Position numbers and translations under genes: made by a program | Shown: piece after piece, positions 18,292 to 26,292 of the stretch | How positions within the stretch are numbered: position 1 is the stretch's first letter | Layout: every line of letters starts with the position of its first letter | NCBI GenBank assembly: GCA_003153295.1 | Contig: PLXY01000005.1 | Coordinates: forward strand, 49,298 to 113,297 | Source: Parachlamydiales bacterium | GTDB lineage: Bacteria; Chlamydiota; Chlamydiia; Chlamydiales; Rhabdochlamydiaceae | Direction: 5' to 3' | DNA length: 64,000 nt | Notes under the pieces: model-generated | The model's database searches: none | The model's input: only the letters and a program-made list of their open reading frames with translations | What the model was told of the DNA's origin: nothing

Positions 18292-19458
18292 ATGTCTGAT
18301 TATTACAATGTTCTCGGCATTTCCAAAGGTGCGACTGCCGATGAAATCAAAAAAGCTTACCGTAAAAATGCTCTGAAATACCATCCGGATAAAAATCCCG
18401 GTGACGCATCTGCGGAAAAAAAATTCAAAGAAATCTCTGAAGCCTACGAAGTTCTTAGCGACGACAAAAAACGTCAAATCTACGATCAATACGGCGCCGA
18501 CGCTCTCAAAGGCGGCATGGGAGGCCCTGGCGGTTCCGGTGGAATGGGTGGCATGGGCGGTTTTTCTTCGATGGAAGAAGCGCTGCGCACCTTTATGGGA
18601 GCCTTTGGCGGCGGCGGAGGTGGAGATTCCATTTTCGATTCCATCTTTGGCCAAGAACAAGAACAACAAAGCAGTGTTCAACAAGGCGCCAGCAAGAAAA
18701 TGAGCTTGAATATCAGCTTCGAAGAAGCGGTTCAAGGCGCTGAAAAAGAAGTCGTTCTAACAAATTACGTCGCTTGTGAGCGGTGTGACGGTTCAGGAGC
18801 CGCTTCTGCCTCTGCGATTAAACGATGCTCTCGCTGTCAAGGATCCGGCATGGTCCATCAAAGCCGCGGATTTTTCAGCATGTCATCTCCTTGCCCGACT
18901 TGTCATGGACAAGGAAAAACGATTTCCGATCCTTGTAAAGAATGCCATGGCGAAGGAAGACTCAAGAAAAAACAAAATGTGACCATAAAAATCCCCGCAG
19001 GAGTCGACAACGGCATGCGCATCCGCATGGGTGGCTATGGCGATGCAGGCCTTTCTGGCGGCCCTCCCGGTGATCTCTATGTCTACATCAATGTCGAGCC
19101 GCATCCTGTTTTCCAACGCGACGGCGATGATATCATCATCGAACTTCCAATCAGTTTCACCGAAGCTGCACTAGGAACTAAAAAAGAAATTCCCTCGCCT
19201 GTCGGCAATTCTCTCCGCCTTGATATCCCCGAAGGGACTCAACCCGATAAAGTTCTGCGCATCAAAGGAAAAGGAACTGCCAACGTCCATGGCCAAGGGC
19301 ATGGCGATCTTTTAGTGAGGGTTACCATTGAAACGCCTGTCCGTCTCTCTGAAAAGCAAAAAGACCTGCTCAAGAAATTTGCCGAGCTAGAGACAGAGAC
19401 CAACTCACCCCGTAAGCAGAATTTTTTCGATAAAGTGAAATCATTCTTTAAGAACTAA
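18292..19458 (+). CDS. dnaJ: Chaperone DnaJ
   Basis: 388 residues. Co-chaperone that delivers unfolded proteins to DnaK and stimulates its ATPase. The order of domains is canonical: J domain (1-70) with HPD in YHPDKNPGD; Gly/Met/Phe-rich linker ([18 protein letters not shown]); four zinc motifs ([32 protein letters not shown]); then the beta-sandwich C-terminal domains. A long antiparallel reading frame across the J and Gly-rich region is an artefact. The gene lies 92 bases after rpsU. Confidence 0.97.
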   Translation: MSDYYNVLGISKGATADEIKKAYRKNALKYHPDKNPGDASAEKKFKEISEAYEVLSDDKKRQIYDQYGADALKGGMGGPGGSGGMGGMGGFSSMEEALRTFMGAFGGGGGGDSIFDSIFGQEQEQQSSVQQGASKKMSLNISFEEAVQGAEKEVVLTNYVACERCDGSGAASASAIKRCSRCQGSGMVHQSRGFFSMSSPCPTCHGQGKTISDPCKECHGEGRLKKKQNVTIKIPAGVDNGMRIRMGGYGDAGLSGGPPGDLYVYINVEPHPVFQRDGDDIIIELPISFTEAALGTKKEIPSPVGNSLRLDIPEGTQPDKVLRIKGKGTANVHGQGHGDLLVRVTIETPVRLSEKQKDLLKKFAELETETNSPRKQNFFDKVKSFFKN

Positions 19459-19515
19459 ACATTGCGTCTAATGGAGAGTTCAACTTAAAATTAATGCCTT
19501 TTTCAGGAGGCATTT

Positions 19516-20469
19516 ATGAGCTCAATTCATTCAGCTACCGCACATTCCACATCCTCTTCTTTTCTGTGGCATAACAAAACCTATTTAGCCCTCGCAGCCT
19601 TAGCGGGCATCGCCGTATTGATTGCCTATCGGTTTTTTTTAAAAAATGGTGAAGATTTATCTCAAGCCCCAAGAACTAAAAGACATCCAGATCCCGAACC
19701 TACTGTTGATCTCTCTAAAAGATTAATTACATCTCTTTTTCCTGCTTGCGCCAATGCGAAACAAGAATTCACTTTTAATCAATTCGCACAAGGAATCATT
19801 AGAGTTAATTTAAACGACCTACAACTTCCCTCTTCGAGCAATTCTTTTGATTTAATTCATATTCGATGGACTGACGGCTCAACTGTTTTCTGTCAGCCTA
19901 TGACCCCTGGGACCTCATTACAAGCCTTTATTGCTGACCTACCTTACGGTAAAGAAATAAAACTCGAGTTTCTTTATCAAACACAAACTAGGGCCGAGGT
20001 GACGATCACAGTTGATCAGGCGATGGGTATTTATGAAATCTATAAAGAAGCAGCTGAATGGAAAGTCGAATCTCATCCTGAAAACCAGCTAATACGAGAA
20101 GGACTCCAGTATGATCTGAGTTCATCTAAAGTCGATAGTCCTTTATCGATATTGATTCATAACGTACATACCATGGGGTTTCGTGACATTCCAAAGTCTG
20201 TCAAAGAGGATAGCTATTTTAGCTTTGAAAACACGAGCGACAAAACTCACGTTCTATTTTTCCAGATAGCATCATCGGATGCTCTTTTCTCGACTCAAAA
20301 TCAAAATTTAGTTATCCCCATTGCTATCCTTCCTAAAACTACGATCATTTTGCCCAAAAATTTTCTACGTGCATGTTGGCAGTTCACCCTATATTCCATA
20401 CACGGAATAAGTGCCCCAAGTAATTCCAATCTATTTCTTTCAAGCCTTCAAGATACGCGAGCATCTTGA
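19516..20469 (+). CDS. Hypothetical single-pass membrane protein, paralog of the gene at 20599
   Basis: 317 residues with one membrane segment (YLALAALAGIAVLIAYRFF, residues about 24-42) and a C-terminal soluble domain. The soluble part shares blocks with its neighbour at 20599: NQFAQGIIRVN, FCQPMTPGTSLQAFIADLPY, MGIYEIYKEAAEWKV and LVIPIAI. A strong AGGAGG site precedes the ATG; its GGCATT end can pair with AATGCC (19493-19498), so mild occlusion of the site is possible. No database family recognised. The fold looks beta-rich. The two genes probably arose by tandem duplication and may be secreted or inclusion-membrane proteins, which is inference. Confidence 0.75.
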   Translation: MSSIHSATAHSTSSSFLWHNKTYLALAALAGIAVLIAYRFFLKNGEDLSQAPRTKRHPDPEPTVDLSKRLITSLFPACANAKQEFTFNQFAQGIIRVNLNDLQLPSSSNSFDLIHIRWTDGSTVFCQPMTPGTSLQAFIADLPYGKEIKLEFLYQTQTRAEVTITVDQAMGIYEIYKEAAEWKVESHPENQLIREGLQYDLSSSKVDSPLSILIHNVHTMGFRDIPKSVKEDSYFSFENTSDKTHVLFFQIASSDALFSTQNQNLVIPIAILPKTTIILPKNFLRACWQFTLYSIHGISAPSNSNLFLSSLQDTRAS

Positions 20470-20482
20470 AAGGCTTTTTTTT
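20442..20482 (+). terminator. Rho-independent terminator overlapping the end of the 19516 gene
   Basis: AAGCCTTCAAGAT pairs with ATCTTGAAAGGCTT (one bulged base) and is followed by eight T. The stop codon of the gene ending at 20469 lies inside the 3' arm. Confidence 0.88.
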
Positions 20483-20598
20483 CTATCGTTTACAAAATGC
20501 GGCTATTTCTCATTTTGAGAAACTTTGATTTGATTTCCAAAAGAGACGATTGCATTTTTTGAAAACTTCCTATTAAATTTAGCGCTTTTGGAGGCATC

Positions 20599-21498
20599 AT
20601 GGGCTCAGTCTCTACAGTCATTGTCTCTCCTTTGTTGCCTCATTTAAACCGTCAAAGTTCACCTTGGAATAACCGAACGGTCGTCCTCCTTGTAGGCCTA
20701 GCTAGCCTAGCTCTATGTTTCGTCTTTCTTTTTTTTCGACGTCAAGGCCAGAATAAACCCACTCTGAGCAACAGTCCTTATGCTGTTCTTTTTCCTCGTT
20801 GTGTAAATACAACACTTAAAGCTCCTTTTAAGAATTTTGCCCAAGGAATTATTAGACTTGAAGCTGCAGAGATAACCCTTTCTCACTTGAGAAAAAATTT
20901 AATCGAAAGAATTTTCATCGAATGTTCCTATCAAGGTAACCCTTTCTTCACACAACCCATGACCCCTGGCACTTCCTTTGAAGTTTTTGTAGCTGACATG
21001 CCCTATAACGAAGAAATGAGAATAAAGATCATTCATAATGGCGAATCGAAAATAGTAACAACCTTTACACCCAAAAAACCCATGGGGATTTACGACATCG
21101 TTGATGAAAATGGTGCATGGAAGGTCGCACTTCAGGATCAACCTGTTCCCCAACGATTATATTCGATGGGTATACATCAAAGAGATCTCGATCAGCCTTT
21201 GTCGATAGCTATTGATGGAGCTGGAAAAATAACACTCCTCAGTCCTACACCTGAACCAAAAAAATATTATTCGATAGAAAATCAAGGCAGCAAAATTTAT
21301 ATAATTTTCTTTGAAATCCTATGCCATCACACGGATCAAAATTTCGCTATACCTATCGTTGTCCATCCTGCATGCCCTAAAAATTTACCAGAAAAATTCC
21401 TTCGCCGCTGCGTAGCAGATGCCTATCAGACTGTCAATAAAGAACCCCACCCACCTGATGCATCTCTCACAGTTTTTAATATTCATGTTCATGCTTGA
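20599..21498 (+). CDS. Hypothetical single-pass membrane protein, paralog of the gene at 19516
   Basis: 299 residues with one membrane segment near the N-terminus (VVLLVGLASLALCFVFLFF, about 27-46) followed by basic residues (FRRQGQNK), so the bulk is probably cytoplasmic or secreted side depending on export. The soluble region aligns with its neighbour over FPRCVNTTLKAPFKNFAQGI, FFTQPMTPGTSFEVFVADMP, MGIYDIVDENGAWKV and FAIPIVV. GGAGG lies upstream of the ATG. Function unknown; the conserved PMTPGTS motif is the best handle for searching. Confidence 0.75.
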   Translation: MGSVSTVIVSPLLPHLNRQSSPWNNRTVVLLVGLASLALCFVFLFFRRQGQNKPTLSNSPYAVLFPRCVNTTLKAPFKNFAQGIIRLEAAEITLSHLRKNLIERIFIECSYQGNPFFTQPMTPGTSFEVFVADMPYNEEMRIKIIHNGESKIVTTFTPKKPMGIYDIVDENGAWKVALQDQPVPQRLYSMGIHQRDLDQPLSIAIDGAGKITLLSPTPEPKKYYSIENQGSKIYIIFFEILCHHTDQNFAIPIVVHPACPKNLPEKFLRRCVADAYQTVNKEPHPPDASLTVFNIHVHA

Positions 21499-21550
21499 AT
21501 CTCTCTATTCTATAATTTCCGCTTAATTTAAGAAGATTAACCCATTTTTT

Positions 21551-21718
21551 ATGAAAAAATATCTGATTCTTTTACTCGCTGTTCCCCTCTTCCTGAACGG
21601 AGAACTCATTGTCACAGATAATAGACGGCTTTACAAAGCATCTATTGAACAGTATCTCCAACCGTCTTCTGTTAAGAAACTTCAAGACCAAATCCAGAGG
21701 GCTTCTTTAGACTTTTAG
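21551..21718 (+). CDS. Small secreted hypothetical protein
   Basis: 55 residues. The first 18 residues form a clear signal peptide (MKKYLILLLAVPLFLNGE). The remainder (KASIEQYLQPSSVKKLQDQI) is short, polar and helical. No strong ribosome site is visible. It could be a real small periplasmic protein or the truncated 5' end of a longer gene lost next to the remnant at 21707-21815, since it stops exactly where that remnant begins. Confidence 0.5.
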   Translation: MKKYLILLLAVPLFLNGELIVTDNRRLYKASIEQYLQPSSVKKLQDQIQRASLDF

Positions 21719-21815
21719 AATGGCGAGGTCCCGGGCTAAAGTCACAAGATCGCAGGAAACGTAGACCAGGCAGCTTCGCCTCAGGTGTCAAGATTTGATC
21801 AAGTGCGAGCGTATA
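21707..21815 (-). pseudogene. Remnant of a TrmA/RlmD-type RNA m5U methyltransferase gene 3' end
   Basis: On the minus strand the fragment reads YTLALDQILTPEAK, then after a one-base shift LVYVSCDLVTLARDLAILK and stop. VYVSC..TLARDL is the hallmark of the C-terminal motif in TrmA/RumA methyltransferases, including the Cys that acts in release. Nothing else of the gene is present. Its first codons coincide, in another frame, with the last codons of the antitoxin-like gene at 21799, which suggests that the toxin-antitoxin pair replaced the rest of the gene. Confidence 0.6.
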
Positions 21816-22236
21816 GCTTTTTGACAATATGAGAACCCATCAATGTCATAGGCCTTCTGGATTTGATGGAGGGCATCTTATTTTCTTTTGCAATAGCTTC
21901 AAAGTCAAATTCTCGAAAAGTCTCTCGAAAAATCTGATTATTTATCCCTAGCTTTTCCAGGATGAATAATCGCAGGCACAATTCAGTTATTAGATTGATC
22001 TTTGCAGGCTTATTTTTCATTTTTTCCCATGTCAAAACAGCAACATGAGTCACGCCAAATTGCTTGCCAAAATTTTCCAGCGTCAGCTCAAAATAGGTTC
22101 GGATAAAATGGACTTCATATCCAGTTAATGCCACAGGTTTGTGACTCAAGGCTAGGATGACTTCTTTTTGAAGTTTGCTATAATCGATCAAAGGACTCCA
22201 AACTCCTCTTTTTTTCACAAGAGTAACATTAACCAA
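21799..22236 (-). CDS. Probable HTH-type antitoxin
   Basis: 145 residues. The region about 40-90 reads as a helix-turn-helix of the XRE/MqsA-like type (VHFIRTYFELTLENFGKQFG, then VTHVAVLTWEKMKNKPAKI). It lies 59 bases after the DUF4258-like gene on the same strand, the arrangement of type II toxin-antitoxin pairs with the toxin first. Expected role: bind and neutralise the toxin and repress the shared promoter. The last codons overlap the methyltransferase remnant, so the C-terminus may have been altered by the insertion. Confidence 0.72.
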   Translation of the reverse strand: MVNVTLVKKRGVWSPLIDYSKLQKEVILALSHKPVALTGYEVHFIRTYFELTLENFGKQFGVTHVAVLTWEKMKNKPAKINLITELCLRLFILEKLGINNQIFRETFREFDFEAIAKENKMPSIKSRRPMTLMGSHIVKKLYART

Positions 22237-22295
22237 AAGGACTGGAAAACTAAGTCCTTCATAGACATATTTTTTTACTTTTTTTGCTTCAATAT

Positions 22296-22607
22296 TTAAT
22301 CGTCTCCTCGTGCTATCTCCATTACTGTGATAATTAACATGCCATCGGTATCAAAAGCAACTACGCGAATATCCTTTTCATCCACTGTTTTACCCCGAAT
22401 GCTATATGTCCAGTCTTCATGTTCTAAATGAAATTGATCCTTCCGTTTTTCATGATATCCGTGGCTCAAAATATATAGCACATTCGTCAAAGCAATCTGT
22501 CGCTGGCTTTTTCTTAACTTTGAATGAGAAGTATCACAATATCTGCCGGTTTCAATACATTCTCTAATCCTGTTAAGTACATCCGGGATTTTAATTGGTC
22601 GTTTCAT
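22296..22607 (-). CDS. DUF4258-like probable toxin
   Basis: 103 residues. Features of DUF4258 (a RelE/MqsR-like small family) are visible: a His-Ser with spaced basic residues (CDTSHSKLRKSQRQI), ALTNVLYILSHGYHEKRKDQ, then the beta strands WTYSIRGKT, IRVVAFDTDGMLIITVMEI. These proteins are usually ribosome- or mRNA-targeting toxins, though activity is not proven for most. It is the first gene of a two-gene unit with the HTH protein downstream. MqsR is an alternative label but sequence similarity to it is weak. Confidence 0.7.
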   Translation of the reverse strand: MKRPIKIPDVLNRIRECIETGRYCDTSHSKLRKSQRQIALTNVLYILSHGYHEKRKDQFHLEHEDWTYSIRGKTVDEKDIRVVAFDTDGMLIITVMEIARGDD

Positions 22608-22770
22608 GAAAAGCTCATTTTATCAATATTAGATAATGTAAATCACTTACATTTTTTTACACATGATTAATCTGAGAGATTATGGTTAGACGCCTGTAAA
22701 AGCAATGCGGTTTTGGCGTGGACTGTTTGAGGGAACATATCTCTCACAGTTGCTGATACATTTTCCTCAT

Positions 22771-22822
22771 TTTTGGACTTGGAAAGTCCAAAATTTGCAT
22801 TGAAATGGACTTTTCAAGTCTT
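22771..22822. promoter_or_regulatory. Paired inverted repeats upstream of glyS and the toxin-antitoxin operon
   Basis: TTTTGGACTT-GGA-AAGTCCAAAA (22771-22793) is a perfect 10-bp palindrome; a second half-site pair, GACTT-TTC-AAGTC, lies 15 bases on. Repeated TGGACTT half-sites look like an operator. It could serve either divergent transcript in the 331-base gap 22608-22938, which otherwise shows nothing recognisable. No T-box features were seen. Confidence 0.4.
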
Positions 22823-22938
22823 TTCCATAAATGATTAATTATAAGGGAGTTATATTTTAAGAATCTTATCTACTTAAACAAAGCAACTTTTCTCCGGTGA
22901 TTTACAAAAATGCGGCTATCCACCAGAATAGTTTCCCT

Positions 22939-24303
22939 ATGGAAAATAAAGTCTCTCTCGAAGAAATCGTCTCTCTTTGCAAACGGCGCGGATTCATCTT
23001 TCAAAGCTCTGATATCTATGGCGGGCTTCAAGGAATTTATGACTACGGCCCCCTCGGTGTTGAGCTCAAAAATAATCTTAAAGCCGCCTGGTGGAAAGCC
23101 ATGGTTTACGAGCGGGATGACATCGAAGGACTTGACGCTTCCATTATTACCCACCGGCTCACGTTAAAACACTCGGGCCATGAAGAGACCTTTTCCGACC
23201 CGATGGTCGACTGCCGCGATTGCAAACACCGGATGCGTGCAGATCATATTGTCGATGGCAAATGTGATAAGTGCGGTTCTAAAAATCTCACAGATCCTCG
23301 GCCCTTCAATCTCATGCTCCGCACCAATCTGGGTCCTGTTGATGACGGCACTAGCTACGGTTATCTCCGTCCTGAAACCGCTCAAGGTATCTTCACCAAT
23401 TTCAAAAATGTGCTCGATGCTACGTCACGTAAAATCCCTTTCGGTATCGCTCAGATCGGAAAAGCTTTTCGCAATGAAGTGACTCCCCGTAACTTCATCT
23501 TCCGCGTCCGTGAATTCGAACAAATGGAACTCGAGTTCTTCGTCGAGCCAGGAACCGATGAAGAGTGGCATGAAAAATGGGTTGAAACCCGTCTTCAGTG
23601 GTGGAAAAAACAAGGTCTCACTTCAGACAACTTGAAACTTCAGCCCCAGGAAAAAGACGAGCTTGCCCATTATTCCAAAGCAACAACGGATATCCTCTAC
23701 CGTTTTCCCCATGGCTTTGAAGAGCTCGAAGGCGTGGCCAACCGGACCGACTTCGATCTAGGCTCCCATTCCAAATCCCAAGAAGGGTTAAAACTCTTTG
23801 CTCAAGTGAAATCCAACCCTGACTCGACAGCTTTTCTCGTGGTCCAAGACCTTGAGAAAAAGTCCGCTGTGGTTCCGTTTGTCATCGAGCCCTCTGCAGG
23901 TCTGGATCGGGGCGTCCTGGCGATCTTAACAGAAGCTTATACCAAAGAAAAACTCGAAAACGGCGAAAGAATTGTGCTTAAACTCGAGAAGCATCTCTCT
24001 CCGATCAAAGTCGCTGTGGTTCCTCTGGCACGGAATAATGAAAGAATCGTCGCAAAAGCTAAAGAAATCAAACAGACTCTACAAAAATTAGGCCTGGGCC
24101 GGATGAAATACGAAGACATCGGCAATGTAGGTAAAGCTTACCGCCGTCACGATGAAGTCGGTACGCCTCTTTGCATTACTGTCGATTTTGATACGTTTGA
24201 AGGCGAAAAAGAAACAGTGACAGTCCGGTACCGTGATTCGATGCAGCAAGACCGCATCGCTGTGGCAGATATCGAAAATTTTGTTAGAGATTATTTTTCT
24301 TGA
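22939..24303 (+). CDS. glyS: Glycyl-tRNA synthetase, homodimeric type
   Basis: 454 residues from the ATG at 22939 ([19 protein letters not shown]); an in-frame GTG at 22897 is unlikely. It charges tRNA-Gly. Class II motifs are present (motif 2 [20 protein letters not shown]; motif 3 [12 protein letters not shown]), as is the typical [13 protein letters not shown] block, a CxxC pair (CRDC ... CDKCGS) and the C-terminal anticodon-binding domain. This is the alpha2 type found in eukaryotes, archaea and some bacteria, not the alpha2-beta2 GlyQ/GlyS type; Chlamydiaceae, as I recall, carry a fused GlyQS of about 1000 residues. It is the only glycyl synthetase in this window. Confidence 0.95.
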   Translation: MENKVSLEEIVSLCKRRGFIFQSSDIYGGLQGIYDYGPLGVELKNNLKAAWWKAMVYERDDIEGLDASIITHRLTLKHSGHEETFSDPMVDCRDCKHRMRADHIVDGKCDKCGSKNLTDPRPFNLMLRTNLGPVDDGTSYGYLRPETAQGIFTNFKNVLDATSRKIPFGIAQIGKAFRNEVTPRNFIFRVREFEQMELEFFVEPGTDEEWHEKWVETRLQWWKKQGLTSDNLKLQPQEKDELAHYSKATTDILYRFPHGFEELEGVANRTDFDLGSHSKSQEGLKLFAQVKSNPDSTAFLVVQDLEKKSAVVPFVIEPSAGLDRGVLAILTEAYTKEKLENGERIVLKLEKHLSPIKVAVVPLARNNERIVAKAKEIKQTLQKLGLGRMKYEDIGNVGKAYRRHDEVGTPLCITVDFDTFEGEKETVTVRYRDSMQQDRIAVADIENFVRDYFS

Positions 24304-24992
24304 GCACGTAGACTTTTAATCATCTGCTGCATGCCGGCGATCACACCACTATAGAGACAGTTAATCAATAACATCCGACCGGGAGGCGTTTTAAATCCTC
24401 GATAACATTTCCAAATACCGTCCTCATAATAAGAGTCTGTGACAACTTTCTTCACAGAAATAACAGGGAGAGGAAGCGGTTTAAAATACTGCCAGGCACA
24501 GTTTAAAATCGTAGTTAAACCGCCATAGTAAATGGATTCCGTTGAAGCTTGCAACAAGCGGTTAGAAGGAGATTCCAGCATTTTAGGAAACAATGTTCGA
24601 CGAGTTAAATCGATCATGGGGAAAAAAAACGGCAGATAGACAAGCTCTCGCATCATTAAAGTGCTTGTGCCCGCATAAATCGTTTTGAAAGGATTTTTTG
24701 AAACTGCAACATCTTGTATCGCTTTTTTTAAATCGATTCCTTCTGTTTGAACCCGAAATCCTAGTGCAATTAAAGGAGAAGTGATCAACTTATCTAAAAA
24801 AATACCCCCGACTGAATATTTTGTAAAAGCAAAGGGAGGATAGCTTGTGATATTTCTTTCGCCCATCTTTTGGGAGTACCACTCTTTCGCCTGATTAAAA
24901 AAGAGGGGCTTTTTAGAGAAATCCCAAGGCTTGAATGACTGTAAATCAAAAACTGACTTTATATTGTTCCAGATAATATTGATTCCATCCAT
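24291..24992 (-). CDS. Hypothetical membrane protein with weak mitochondrial-carrier-like features
   Basis: 233 residues from the ATG at 24992, chosen for its AGGAA site; an in-frame TTG at 25049 would add a hydrophobic leader. Two regions loosely resemble half-repeats of the mitochondrial carrier family. One is [14 protein letters not shown] ... [20 protein letters not shown], compare P-x-[DE]-x-x-[KR] then YRG..P...R. The other is [11 protein letters not shown] ... GIWKCYRGF. The PxD/ExxK/R signature itself is degenerate. It overlaps the glyS end by 13 bases on the opposite strand. If not a carrier, it is an unassigned polytopic membrane protein. A host-organelle-directed role is speculative. 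Confidence 0.5.
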   Translation of the reverse strand: MDGINIIWNNIKSVFDLQSFKPWDFSKKPLFFNQAKEWYSQKMGERNITSYPPFAFTKYSVGGIFLDKLITSPLIALGFRVQTEGIDLKKAIQDVAVSKNPFKTIYAGTSTLMMRELVYLPFFFPMIDLTRRTLFPKMLESPSNRLLQASTESIYYGGLTTILNCAWQYFKPLPLPVISVKKVVTDSYYEDGIWKCYRGFKTPPGRMLLINCLYSGVIAGMQQMIKSLRAQEK

Positions 24993-25071
24993 AATTATTC
25001 CTATAATTATAGATATTATAACACAATTTATTGTTTTTTTATTAAGCAATTAGTCTGATGTATTAAAATTT

Positions 25072-26292
25072 TTAATATAGAAGATATTTCTGGCGTTTTT
25101 CTAGAAAGGCTTTGCGCTCCTCTTGATCAACAGACACCATTTTCCATCCGGCATATTTTTCCTTTAAAAGCAGATCCCAAATGATCGTATTGCCATTGGC
25201 TTTGCAAAATAGATCTCTCCTTTTTTCTGGCAGCGCGTGAAGCCTTTGGAGGACTTCCTTAGGATAAAGAGATTTCAGCACACCCATGGTGATATAAGCG
25301 ATGGAAACGGGTCGGAAATGTTTCGGGTCTGTGATCAGAATACGAACCCCGTGACATTCTTCATTTTTATAAAGCCCGAAATACGGCTTAAAGTGAAAAG
25401 GAAAAAACTTCACCCCTCTTAAATTTTGGTCATTGAGCGCTTTGACCAAGGTTTTGCTCTCAATCCAGGGAGCTCCCACGACTTTGAAAGGCAGCGTATA
25501 CCCGATTCCAATATTCACCAAGCCGAGCTCTCCTAGCAATCCTGTCGCAGGGTAAAAAAAGGGGGTATCGGCTTCAGGGATTTGAGCACTGGTCGGGATC
25601 CATGCAAGTCCCGTCTCTTGATAGGTCATATCCCGCTTCCAACCTTTCAAAGGGACCACTTTCAATCTGCACTTCACCCTGTATTCTTCATTAAAAAACC
25701 GCGCCAGTTCTCCGATGGTCATTCCATGGCAGTAGGGCACATTGATATAACCGAGGAAAGAACGGCTTTTCTCTTTGAGCATCGGACCATCGACGATCAT
25801 TCCTCCCAGCGGATTAGGGCGGTCTAAGACGATCACTTCGATATTTCTCTTAGCGGCTTCTTCCATCACATAATACAGCGTTGTCGCATATGTATAAGAG
25901 CGGCATCCGATTTCTTGGATGTCGTAGATAATGACATCGATCCCTTTGAGCATCTCCTCTGTCGGACGGCGATGAGTCCCATGCAAACTAAAGCACGTCA
26001 GCTTGCCGTATTTTTGATGGGCCACATTTTCCGCCGCATAAGAAATGCCTGTCATCCCATGTTCAGGACAAAAAAGAGCCACAATCTTAAAATCGCCTTC
26101 GACCTGCTGCAGCGCTTCTAATGTCGATCTCTGCTGGCCATCGACACCGGTATGATTTGTCAATACAGCGACTTTTTTGCCCTTGAGAGCTAAATACCGC
26201 TCTTCTTGAAAGAAAACATCTACGCCGAGTTGAATCCGCGGACTTGCTGCAAGCGATGCGCAAAAAAAGATAAAAATGGATAGATATCTCAT
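25072..26292 (-). CDS. namZ: Exo-beta-N-acetylmuramidase NamZ (DUF1343/YbbC family)
   Basis: 406 residues with a signal peptide (MRYLSIFIFFCASLAASP). DUF1343 blocks are clear: VAVLTNHTGVDGQQRSTLEA, FCPEHGMTG, DVIIYDIQEIGCRSYTYATT, DRPNPLGG. B. subtilis NamZ (YbbC) removes terminal MurNAc from peptidoglycan fragments, and the same exo-muramidase role is expected here, in the periplasm. The start overlaps the stop of the M19 dipeptidase gene by ATGA (26289-26292), so the pair would break down both glycan and peptide parts of muropeptides. Chlamydiota make only transient peptidoglycan, which gives this operon a possible role in trimming or hiding it. Confidence 0.85.
   Translation of the reverse strand: MRYLSIFIFFCASLAASPRIQLGVDVFFQEERYLALKGKKVAVLTNHTGVDGQQRSTLEALQQVEGDFKIVALFCPEHGMTGISYAAENVAHQKYGKLTCFSLHGTHRRPTEEMLKGIDVIIYDIQEIGCRSYTYATTLYYVMEEAAKRNIEVIVLDRPNPLGGMIVDGPMLKEKSRSFLGYINVPYCHGMTIGELARFFNEEYRVKCRLKVVPLKGWKRDMTYQETGLAWIPTSAQIPEADTPFFYPATGLLGELGLVNIGIGYTLPFKVVGAPWIESKTLVKALNDQNLRGVKFFPFHFKPYFGLYKNEECHGVRILITDPKHFRPVSIAYITMGVLKSLYPKEVLQRLHALPEKRRDLFCKANGNTIIWDLLLKEKYAGWKMVSVDQEERKAFLEKRQKYLLY

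Noticed and set aside
18256..18735. Long antiparallel reading frame of 159 codons over the dnaJ 5' end
   Set aside because: It is a mirror of the J domain and the Gly-rich linker of dnaJ, without ribosome site or family match.
21719..21798. GC-richer patch with small hairpin, considered as a structured RNA (RNase P-like)
   Set aside because: On the minus strand it translates to VYVSC...TLARDL, a methyltransferase motif, which explains the composition better.
21799..22607. MqsRA-type toxin-antitoxin system
   Set aside because: Toxin is closer to DUF4258 by its motifs, and the antitoxin lacks an N-terminal zinc domain with CxxC pairs.
22608..22938. T-box riboswitch upstream of glyS
   Set aside because: No T-box bulge sequence or terminator/antiterminator was seen; only short inverted repeats.
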